Assembly (NCBI RefSeq): GCF_024347355.1
Contig: NZ_AP025466.1
Location: 1,426,001 to 1,490,000 of the forward strand
Origin: Vibrio chagasii
Lineage (GTDB): Bacteria; Pseudomonadota; Gammaproteobacteria; Enterobacterales; Vibrionaceae
Length of the DNA stretch: 64,000 nt
Direction of reading: 5' to 3'
Program-made: the position numbers and the translations under genes
In this document: positions 56,944-64,000 of the stretch, in pieces
Numbering within the stretch: position 1 is the first letter of the stretch
How the letters are laid out: every line of letters begins with the position of its first letter
Notes under the pieces: model-generated
The model's input: the letters and a program-made list of their open reading frames with translations, nothing else
Told to the model about the DNA's origin: nothing
Databases searched by the model: none

Positions 56944-57885
56944 TTGAAAAAGATATTAATTTGGACAATCGCCTGCCTATCCAGCATGGGGGTTTATGCA
57001 GGAACGAGCGCATCGGCGTTGGAAGTCAGTGGATACACTGAAACCAAATATCCCATTGTGTTGGTGCACGGCTTATTTGGGTTCGATACGTTAGCAGGTG
57101 TGGATTACTTCTACGGAGTGCCTGAATCCTTAACCAAAGATGGCGCGAGCGTATATGTTGCACAGGTATCAGCGACGAATAGCTCAGAGGTTAGGGGAGA
57201 GCAGTTACTGGCTCAGGTCGAGACACTTTTAGCGGCAACAGGGGCAAATAAGGTTAACCTTGTCGGGCACAGTCATGGTGGCCCCACGGCGCGGTATGTG
57301 GCCTCAGTGAGACCAGACCTTGTCGCGTCGGTAACGAGTATTGGCGGCGTTCATAAAGGTTCAAAGGTAGCGGATTTAGTTCGTGGAACCGTACCTGAAG
57401 GGTCTGTCACCGAGGGAATTGCGGTTAAGTTGGCGGGGGGGTTGACGACACTCATCAATCTATTGTCTGGTGGTTCAGACCTTGAACAAGATGGCTTGGC
57501 ATCACTAGAAGCGTTGACGACAGAAGGTTCTCTTGCTTTCAATCAATTTTATCCTGAAGGGGTTCCAACCTCTGCATGTGGTGATGGTGAGTGGCAAGCC
57601 AGTAACGGCGTTTATTACTACTCATGGACAGGGTCTTCCACTTTTACCAATCTTTTGGACCCGACCGATGCGGCGATGACAGTGCTAGGTTTAGCGTTTA
57701 ACGAACCAAATGATGGGCTTGTTGGAGCTTGTAGTGCTCACCTAGGTAAAGTGATTGGGGATGATTACAAAATGAATCATCTGGATGAGATTAACGGTTT
57801 GCTGGGCATCCATCATTTGTTTGAGACTGACCCGGTAACATTGTATCGCCAGCACGCGAACCGATTGAAGTTGGCAGGCTTGTAG
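56944..57885 (+). CDS. lipA: secreted triacylglycerol lipase (family I)
   Basis: A 313-residue alpha/beta-hydrolase secreted after folding with a foldase. The signal is LKKILIWTIACLSSMGVYA. The oxyanion-region IVLVHGLFG, GHSHGG nucleophile (Ser110), Asp257 in NDGLVGACSAHLG and His279 in MNHLDEING form the triad and follow Pseudomonas family I.1/I.2 lipases. Cys263 and Cys near 205 could form the usual disulfide. The start is a TTG with AAGGA upstream. It is followed by its chaperone gene. Confidence 0.9.
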   Translation: MKKILIWTIACLSSMGVYAGTSASALEVSGYTETKYPIVLVHGLFGFDTLAGVDYFYGVPESLTKDGASVYVAQVSATNSSEVRGEQLLAQVETLLAATGANKVNLVGHSHGGPTARYVASVRPDLVASVTSIGGVHKGSKVADLVRGTVPEGSVTEGIAVKLAGGLTTLINLLSGGSDLEQDGLASLEALTTEGSLAFNQFYPEGVPTSACGDGEWQASNGVYYYSWTGSSTFTNLLDPTDAAMTVLGLAFNEPNDGLVGACSAHLGKVIGDDYKMNHLDEINGLLGIHHLFETDPVTLYRQHANRLKLAGL

Positions 57886-57924
57886 CTTGTCCTAATGATT
57901 CGTTAACACGATAAGGAAAATATA

Positions 57925-58818
57925 ATGAATAAGGCCGCCATTTTTTCGATAACCACGATAGCCCTGATGAGTGCAGCGGCGGTCTTTATTTTATATCCAG
58001 TGGAAGAGGGCTTGAACCCAAGCGGTGACGAACGACAAAGTATCTCCTCGTTGAAAGTTAGTTCTCAACAAGATACTGATATTGATAGTGCATCGGCCAA
58101 AGACACTATGGATTACTTCGTCTCTGGACAAACAGAGCTTACCCTTGAAGATATTCGTAGTAACGTTGCACAGCATCATGCTCAATCACAAGGTGCAATA
58201 GTCGACGAGGCCTTGTTTGCCAAGTACCTTGATTACAAATCGGCATTGACGTCATTGGATGTTCAGTTCGACCCCTACTCGCTCTCTGTCGATGATTTGC
58301 AACGCTTAAACCTAGCCTTACTCGATCTTCAGGCTCAGTTTTTCAGCCCGAGCGAGATAAGTATTTTATTTACTCACGATAACCAAATGAGGGAAATTGC
58401 CCTAGAAAAGCTTCGATTGAAGCAAGAAGGGTTGAATGAGTTGGAGTACCAACAACGGTTAGACTCTTTAATCTCTGAGCAAGCAGACTACGTCCAAACG
58501 AGCCACAAGAATCAGGTGTTGCTTCAACAATTATCCAACTCTGAAGGGCTTGATCAGCAAGAGAAATACTTGAAGCGAAATGAACTGGTGGATGAAGATG
58601 CCGCGCAAAGGCTTGAAGAGCTCGACCAACAACGAGCGGATTTTGAAGGTGCTTTAGAAATCTACTTAGCGGAACGAAAAGATATTTTAGACGACACTGG
58701 GCTATCACAGGCCGAACGACAAGAGACAATTGCGGAGCTCAGAGTTGCCCACTTTCCTTCAAAGCAGATCAGAAGAGTCGAAGCGATAGAACGAATTTGG
58801 GATGCAGAGCTTGAGTAG
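57925..58818 (+). CDS. lifO: lipase-specific foldase (lipase chaperone)
   Basis: A 297-residue steric chaperone anchored in the inner membrane by one N-terminal helix (about residues 5-24). It helps LipA fold in the periplasm before type II secretion. The DTMDYFVSGQ stretch (about residue 60) corresponds to the RxxFDYxxSA motif of Lif proteins, and the rest is helical and charged (minidomains joined by a long helical part). It follows lipA by 39 bases with an AAGGA site, as in Pseudomonas and V. cholerae. Confidence 0.85.
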   Translation: MNKAAIFSITTIALMSAAAVFILYPVEEGLNPSGDERQSISSLKVSSQQDTDIDSASAKDTMDYFVSGQTELTLEDIRSNVAQHHAQSQGAIVDEALFAKYLDYKSALTSLDVQFDPYSLSVDDLQRLNLALLDLQAQFFSPSEISILFTHDNQMREIALEKLRLKQEGLNELEYQQRLDSLISEQADYVQTSHKNQVLLQQLSNSEGLDQQEKYLKRNELVDEDAAQRLEELDQQRADFEGALEIYLAERKDILDDTGLSQAERQETIAELRVAHFPSKQIRRVEAIERIWDAELE

Positions 58819-59131
58819 CGAGGGGGATAAGGGCATGTTTTGGGCTACTGTGTGGAATTCTTCATCGAATTGACTCAAATTTTAGTCAGCAAGTAAACGT
58901 TGCCTTATTGTGTGAAAGGTAATATATCCGATCAATATCGATACTATTGACTGACTTTAACCCTAAAACTTAGTACAAGTGCTGCATGAATTTGCACGAG
59001 TAAACCGGCACAAATCGATTTATTTATTGTGATTAAAGTCATATAAATATGTAAATGATAATTGATCTCATTATCGTTTGGGTGCAGTATACGCGAAATT
59101 TATCAAATTAGCGTATGGATTTATTGCATTT
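58819..59131. other. control region of the peptidase / TonB-receptor operon
   Basis: A 313-base AT-rich region upstream of the S9 peptidase; it holds the Fur-box-like site listed separately. Confidence 0.6.
59057..59075. promoter_or_regulatory. Fur-box-like site of the peptidase/TonB-receptor operon
   Basis: GATAATTGATCTCATTATC matches 14 of 19 positions of the Fur consensus, with both outer GATAAT/ATTATC half-sites intact, 56 bases upstream of the S9 peptidase start. The presence of a TonB receptor downstream makes iron control plausible. Confidence 0.6.
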
Positions 59132-61150
59132 ATGAAAGCGTTTGTGCTGTTAGCTTTTGTCTTTTTGACGGGGAAGGTCAGTGCTACTGATCACTATTCT
59201 TGGTTACGAGATGATTCTCGTAGTGCAAGTAAGGTACTCGACTACCTTGCGGAACAGAATAATAAAACACAGCAATATCAAGACAGCATTCAACCTATAA
59301 GCGAGTCTTTAGAAAAAAAATGGCAAGAAAATCGTCCAGATCGAGCTGAAAAACCATGGCAGGAAATCAATGGTTATGAATATGCGATCTTAGAGCATAA
59401 CGGGAAAAAAGCCTTACTTTCTCGAGAGGTTGGGCATACGGTTACAACGGAATTACTAAACCTTGATGAACGTTCTACTGCACACGACTATTATCAGTTA
59501 GCGGCTTGGGAGCTCGATTCTACCAAAACAAAACTAGCGATCGCCGAAGATATAACAGGGTCTGAGCAATACCAAGTAAGCGTGGTTGATCTTCGGACGA
59601 AGAGAGTTACGCCAATCGCTCAAAATGTGGATAACTCATTAGGCTGGTCACGTGATGGTCAATCTCTGTTTCTGATCGAACTCGAATCTAAAACGTCGAG
59701 ACCTTATGCGCTTGTTCAATATTCTCTAGATCAATCATCTCCTATTGTTGTTCTTAGAGAATTAGACTCTTCTTGGTTGCTCTCGTATTACCAGACCAGC
59801 GACTCGCAATTTGCTGTTGTTCAGGTCAATAGTGAGAACTCAAGTGAGCAACGATTGTTAGACCTTGGCTCTGGTGAACTGACCGCACCTCTGTTACCTC
59901 GTGAACCAGGCATTGAATATTACGTTGATGTTTCTGGCTCTCGTGTATTCATCAACAGCAACCATGAACGCAGTCAATTTGCATTTTACTCTGTACCGCT
60001 GAACCAAGCTTCACAAGTAGAACAATGGAATACCCTCTTTGAGCCGGCTGATGAATCCAGAGTCAACAACTTCTATTTGTTTGAATCTGGTCCTGTGCTT
60101 ATTAGCCAGAGTGGGGCAACTCAGTCTTTACACTTCTTTGATAGCAACAACCAATATCGTTTAAGCCAGCCATTAACCGAGGCGGGGCAGGTTGCTTGGG
60201 TGAGCCAAGTTGGCGACTACGCGAGTAATAAACTGCACATTAGAAGTATGTCTCTTACCCAACCGGCTAAGTGGGAGCGTTTGAGTACGAAAACTCTGAA
60301 ACGAACGTTGTTCTCACAAGATCATTACTCCCACTATCACAAGTCTGAGTATCAAACTGAACAAATTACAGTTAACTCTGATGGAAAGATGATCCCTGTG
60401 ACTCTTGCTTATCGAAAAGACAAGCTTACTAAAAAGACACCTGTGTTTTTGTACGGATATGGGGCCTATGGGATGACGATGAAGCCCTACTTTATGCCAC
60501 AAATCATTAGCTTACTTGATGAAGGTGTAATTTATGCGATTGCACATGTTCGTGGTGGAGGCTTTTATGGTGATTCTTGGTATCAAGCTGGAAAAGGCAT
60601 CAATAAAGAAAATGGTATTGCTGATTTCATTGCTACAGCACGGGCATTAAGAACGTATTACCAAGGTACACGATCCATCTACGCGATGGGCGGAAGTGCA
60701 GGAGGAACACTCGTTGCTGCCGCTTTGAATCAAGCCCCTGACTTGTTCGATGGCGCGGTGCTTAAAGTGCCGTTTGTCGATATTGTGAATAGCATGTCCG
60801 ATTCTTCACTACCCCTAACAGCCCAACAATACGGAGAGTGGGGGAACCCTAACATCAAAGATGAATTGAAGGTGATGAAGCAATACGACCCGTACTTGAA
60901 TCTCCGTAAGCAAGCTTACCCACCCATATTGATACAGATTGGCTTAAATGACCGTCGTGTTCCTTATTGGGAAGGCGCTAAATATTACGCGAAGTTAAAT
61001 GAGTTAACGACAGGGCATGGGCCTTATCTATTGTCGACAAGCTTTACCCAAGGACATTCGACAGATAGGAGAAAGTCCTTATCTCAACAGGCGTTTGAAT
61101 ACGCATTCCTTTTATCACTTACCTTGAAAGACATTAAAGCGGAGCAGTAA
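59132..61150 (+). CDS. exported S9 prolyl-oligopeptidase-family peptidase
   Basis: A 672-residue serine peptidase with signal sequence MKAFVLLAFVFLTGKVSA. A beta-propeller domain (about residues 30-410) precedes the alpha/beta-hydrolase domain. The triad is Ser522 in MGGSAGGTL, Asp607 in LNDRRVPYWEG and His642 in QGHSTDRR, and the HVRGGGFYGDSWYQAG segment fits S9A oligopeptidases. Propeller access usually limits substrates to short peptides. It ends directly against the TonB receptor start (TAA-ATG). The start is an ATG without a clear Shine-Dalgarno. Confidence 0.88.
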   Translation: MKAFVLLAFVFLTGKVSATDHYSWLRDDSRSASKVLDYLAEQNNKTQQYQDSIQPISESLEKKWQENRPDRAEKPWQEINGYEYAILEHNGKKALLSREVGHTVTTELLNLDERSTAHDYYQLAAWELDSTKTKLAIAEDITGSEQYQVSVVDLRTKRVTPIAQNVDNSLGWSRDGQSLFLIELESKTSRPYALVQYSLDQSSPIVVLRELDSSWLLSYYQTSDSQFAVVQVNSENSSEQRLLDLGSGELTAPLLPREPGIEYYVDVSGSRVFINSNHERSQFAFYSVPLNQASQVEQWNTLFEPADESRVNNFYLFESGPVLISQSGATQSLHFFDSNNQYRLSQPLTEAGQVAWVSQVGDYASNKLHIRSMSLTQPAKWERLSTKTLKRTLFSQDHYSHYHKSEYQTEQITVNSDGKMIPVTLAYRKDKLTKKTPVFLYGYGAYGMTMKPYFMPQIISLLDEGVIYAIAHVRGGGFYGDSWYQAGKGINKENGIADFIATARALRTYYQGTRSIYAMGGSAGGTLVAAALNQAPDLFDGAVLKVPFVDIVNSMSDSSLPLTAQQYGEWGNPNIKDELKVMKQYDPYLNLRKQAYPPILIQIGLNDRRVPYWEGAKYYAKLNELTTGHGPYLLSTSFTQGHSTDRRKSLSQQAFEYAFLLSLTLKDIKAEQ

Positions 61151-63292
61151 ATGAAGCTTTCCCCCCTATCAGCGGCAGTACTGAGTGTACTTGCTGCCAA
61201 CCTCGTGCACGCCGAATCTGAGGTTTATCACTTTGAAGAAGTAGTCGTCACTGCCAATAAGATCGAGCAACCACTATCTGAAGTTGCAGGTTCAGTTGCT
61301 GTAATCACCGGTAAGGACTTGGAACAAAAAGGTGCAACTGAGCTTTACGACGCTATAAAGAGTGAACCCGGTGTTAGTGTTACAGGGGGCGCAGGCCGAC
61401 CTCAAAACATTACGATTCGCGGCATGACAGGTAACCGCATCTTGATTGTGAAAGATGGAATCAAGTCTGCTGATGGCTTTGGTGCTAATGACATCAATGA
61501 CAAGATAGGACGTAACTCGTTCGATATGTCTAACTTAGAAAGTATTGAGGTTATAAAAGGGGCGAGTTCATCTGTATATGGCTCTGGCGCGATTGGTGGT
61601 GTTGTCGTGGTGAAATCCAAACAGCCTGGAGACTACCTAGTTGATAAAGATTTCTATAGCGATGTATCGGCGACTTATGCGGGGATCAGTAACAAATATA
61701 AAGGTGCAACAAATTTAGCTTTTCGTGCAGGAAAATTTGAAAGTTTGCTTAATCTTTCTTACTGGGAAGGTGAAGAAACACGTAACTTCGATGAAGACCT
61801 ATACCAAAGAGATGTCGATGGGGTCGGCGGTGGTTACACTCTTAATTACTGGTCTACAGATGCATTAATGTTGAAAGGTAACGTAGAGTACTACAAAGAA
61901 AATTTAAGCCGAAAAGAGGGCTCTTCTAAGATTCAAAAAGACGGCAAGTGGGACACGGAAGACTTTGATCAGCAAGGCTATACCGAGGCATTTTCTGCTT
62001 ATGTGGGCTTGGAGTATCTTCCAACTAATACTTGGTTTGAGGAACTAGATACCAAGATTTATTGGCGTGACATGACAAACGAAGATACCACCAACCGGTT
62101 GATGTCTCGAACCAATAATAACGTTTCTGAATTACGCAGAACGATTGATTTTCGTGGTTTCACCGATCAGCTTCTTGGTGCTAGCGCCGACTTCATTAGT
62201 GCGTTTCAACATAAAAACATGAGCCATACACTGTCTTATGGCATGAGTATGGAAACAAATCTTCATGAGCGTCCAAGCCAATCTTCTGTTTTAGATTGGA
62301 ATGGGTTGTCGCTCAATGCTGACGTTCCTTTTGCACCAGCACGTTCGTACAACTTTGCTGCATTTGTTCGTGATGCGATAGAAATTGATCATTGGACAGT
62401 GACGGCGGGCGCCCGTTTTGATGTGAACCAGATGAAACCCGAATCTCAAAACTCGATCAGTGGTTACGAGTTGAAAGAGCAAACCTCGAGCGAGTTATCT
62501 CCGAGTTTGTCTGTGAGCTATCAGCTAACGGAATCATTGAATACTTACCTTTCTTATAATCACGGCTTTAGAGCGCCCGGTTACGACAAAATCTATGGCT
62601 ACCAGAATCATGATTTCGTTCCAATTACTCCGTTTGTGATTGTGCCAAATATGGATCTTGAGGCGGAAGCAAGTGATTCGTTTGAACTAGGCAGCAAGTT
62701 TGATAATGGACAGACACAGCTATACACCGCTGTCTTTTATCAGAAGTTCGATAATTTTATCGACGTCAAACAAATTACTTTTACTCCAGATCCAAACACA
62801 GGCAACTACTACAAGCAGTACCAAAATGTAAGTGGAGTCGAGACATATGGCATTGAGGCTTCAATTGCCCATCGTTTGAATGATGTGTGGAGTGTTAGTA
62901 CCAAAGTCGGTTTTGTTGATGGGGAAGATGATGAAGGCGAAAAAGTTCGCACATTAACACCTTGGGAAGGTAATGCTGAAATCACTTACGACGATAATGC
63001 CTTCTCTGCTTATGCGCAGGTTAATTGGGCACAGGCGATGGATGAGGTACCTCAATGTGAAGATGACTTAGGGATGGTGACTGACTGCGCGACTACCTCT
63101 GGCTGGGCGAGTGTCGACTTGGGGGTTAGCTATGCTTGGAACTTTGGCTTAGATGTCAGCGCCAATGTGGTGAACCTATTCGACAAAGAATACATTCGAT
63201 ATCAAGACGTAGCGGGTATAGCAGATAGCAATAAAATTTATTCTACAGAGCCTGGTCGTTACTTCACCGTTAATGCCAAGTATGAGTTTTAA
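61151..63292 (+). CDS. TonB-dependent outer-membrane receptor (hemoglobin/heme-receptor type)
   Basis: A 713-residue outer-membrane receptor. After the signal MKLSPLSAAVLSVLAANLVHA come the TonB box region (EEVVVTANK), the plug (about 35-150, IRGMTGNRILIVKDG...VEVIKGASSSVYGSGAIGGVV) and a 22-strand barrel. The barrel ends FTVNAKYEF with the terminal Phe, and carries FRAPGYDKIY and NLFDKEYIRY. It resembles hemoglobin/heme receptors and is distantly like siderophore receptors; the ligand is not settled. It abuts the S9 peptidase without a gap and is followed after nine bases by the third gene. Confidence 0.9.
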   Translation: MKLSPLSAAVLSVLAANLVHAESEVYHFEEVVVTANKIEQPLSEVAGSVAVITGKDLEQKGATELYDAIKSEPGVSVTGGAGRPQNITIRGMTGNRILIVKDGIKSADGFGANDINDKIGRNSFDMSNLESIEVIKGASSSVYGSGAIGGVVVVKSKQPGDYLVDKDFYSDVSATYAGISNKYKGATNLAFRAGKFESLLNLSYWEGEETRNFDEDLYQRDVDGVGGGYTLNYWSTDALMLKGNVEYYKENLSRKEGSSKIQKDGKWDTEDFDQQGYTEAFSAYVGLEYLPTNTWFEELDTKIYWRDMTNEDTTNRLMSRTNNNVSELRRTIDFRGFTDQLLGASADFISAFQHKNMSHTLSYGMSMETNLHERPSQSSVLDWNGLSLNADVPFAPARSYNFAAFVRDAIEIDHWTVTAGARFDVNQMKPESQNSISGYELKEQTSSELSPSLSVSYQLTESLNTYLSYNHGFRAPGYDKIYGYQNHDFVPITPFVIVPNMDLEAEASDSFELGSKFDNGQTQLYTAVFYQKFDNFIDVKQITFTPDPNTGNYYKQYQNVSGVETYGIEASIAHRLNDVWSVSTKVGFVDGEDDEGEKVRTLTPWEGNAEITYDDNAFSAYAQVNWAQAMDEVPQCEDDLGMVTDCATTSGWASVDLGVSYAWNFGLDVSANVVNLFDKEYIRYQDVAGIADSNKIYSTEPGRYFTVNAKYEF

Positions 63293-63301
63293 GGGGGACA
63301 T

Positions 63302-64000
63302 ATGAAAAAGAGTTCTCTTTACCTTGCGTTGTGTTTCGTTTCAGCAATAAGCAACGCTGCTGAGTGGGATTACCCAATTAATGATGCTGTTGTTACAACG
63401 CAACAGGAAGCGAAAGCTTATTTAGAACAAGCTTACCCAGATGTTGGTGTACTTAGATTTCGCTATGAAACGCACTCTAAATTGGGGAATCACTACAACT
63501 TCGATGTGTTGATTGGAGGAGAGTATCAACAACAGAAAACCGTCGTGTTATCGACCAATCTTGATGACCAGGTTTCACGAGTATTTAGAAGTCTGGAAAA
63601 TACTGTGCTGCTCAACGGAGCACCAACAACGGCTGCTGAATTGGAAGTCCCTCGCCTGTTAGAGGCTGAGAGAGCACCTAGCTTGAGCAGTGGACAGGTT
63701 GTTTCAACGCAGGTGAATGTCTTTAGCCCTGATCTAAGAACCATGGACCGTGCTGCGCCACCAGAGAGGTTGTTAACCGATGTCAATCAGTATCCAAACG
63801 CCCCACATTACGTGCAAGCTGATGTGGATGTTTTGGACCATGGTGATGGTATCTATCTTACGAACTCTCGCGTATCGCAGGTCGATGCAACGGCTTTGTA
63901 TTCTATTGACCCTGATTCAGGTGCTGCAATTAACCGTGACACATCAAATTTTCTTAGCGCAGAAGGCATAACAAAGTTTGCTGACTTGAATGAGTTACAA
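63302..64000 (+). CDS. exported protein of unknown function, 5' part only
   Basis: 233 residues are in the window and the frame is open at its end. A signal peptide MKKSSLYLALCFVSAISNAA is followed by a region (QQEAKAYLEQAYPDVGVLRFRYETHSKLGNHYNFDVLIGG) that by eye recalls FTP/PepSY-like propeptide domains of secreted metallopeptidases. I do not recognise the whole protein and the likeness is not strong. A GGGGGA Shine-Dalgarno precedes the ATG. It is third in the Fur-box operon after the S9 peptidase and the TonB receptor. Confidence 0.75.
   Translation, partial: MKKSSLYLALCFVSAISNAAEWDYPINDAVVTTQQEAKAYLEQAYPDVGVLRFRYETHSKLGNHYNFDVLIGGEYQQQKTVVLSTNLDDQVSRVFRSLENTVLLNGAPTTAAELEVPRLLEAERAPSLSSGQVVSTQVNVFSPDLRTMDRAAPPERLLTDVNQYPNAPHYVQADVDVLDHGDGIYLTNSRVSQVDATALYSIDPDSGAAINRDTSNFLSAEGITKFADLNELQ

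Overview
The window reads as gammaproteobacterial, almost certainly a Vibrio and probably its second chromosome. The evidence is a Qrr quorum-sensing small RNA with LuxO-type sites and a sigma-54 promoter, a maltodextrin regulon built around MalT, a thermolabile hemolysin next to a lipase and its foldase, and gene families (YihG, TrmK, YiaV/YiaW, SstT, DUF368) whose sequences resemble Vibrio or enteric members. From memory, the V. cholerae counterparts of many of these genes lie on chromosome II. The chromosome and species assignments are inference. No rRNA, tRNA, CRISPR array, intact insertion sequence or prophage was seen.

Layout. 1-5.8 kb: 5' part of ldhA (minus), a YeaR-like cupin and fpr (minus), a YihG acyltransferase (plus), TrmK (minus) and a GGDEF protein whose signature is degenerate (GGKEF). 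5.9-16.9 kb: starch and glycogen block with glgX, lamB, malM, the lipoprotein pullulanase pulA and a GH13 amylase broken by a one-base frameshift. 17-24.2 kb: DUF1294, LysE exporter with a divergent Lrp regulator, a LysR regulator, a Sel1-repeat protein, SstT and RsgA. 24.6-27.4 kb: a Sco / PCuAC copper-delivery operon and a DUF368 lipid-carrier transporter. 27.6-27.84 kb: a complete qrr locus. 27.9-38.4 kb: malT divergent from malP-malQ-glgB, with two CRP-like palindromes in the shared control region. 38.5-39.7 kb: a tandem duplication of a short TetR-like regulator. 39.9-43.1 kb: an ECF importer of unknown substrate. 43.3-49.1 kb: yiaW-yiaV, an EamA transporter, and two overlapping TPR proteins, one with an intact GGEEF domain and one with a decayed GGDEF-like domain. 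49.3-51.6 kb: deoD followed by a transposase-like zinc-ribbon gene. 51.9-53.3 kb: an L,D-transpeptidase facing an Lpp-like lipoprotein. 53.7-55 kb: a DEAD-box helicase. 55.3-58.8 kb: thermolabile hemolysin, lipase and lipase foldase. 59-64 kb: an operon, preceded by a Fur-box-like site, of a secreted S9 peptidase, a TonB-dependent receptor and the start of an unrecognised secreted protein.

How it works together. LamB admits maltodextrins, PulA debranches them at the cell surface, MalP and MalQ process the linear chains inside, and GlgB and GlgX build and debranch glycogen. MalT, probably under CRP, controls the set, and GGATGA-core motifs recur upstream of several of these genes. The right edge looks like an iron-responsive nutrient scavenging operon in which a peptidase and an outer-membrane receptor are made together. 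The qrr locus links the region to quorum sensing by position.

Most starts were set by Shine-Dalgarno position and family length. Several are TTG or GTG (malM-distal glgB, the DEAD-box helicase, lipA, pulA, the LysR regulator and the zinc-ribbon gene).
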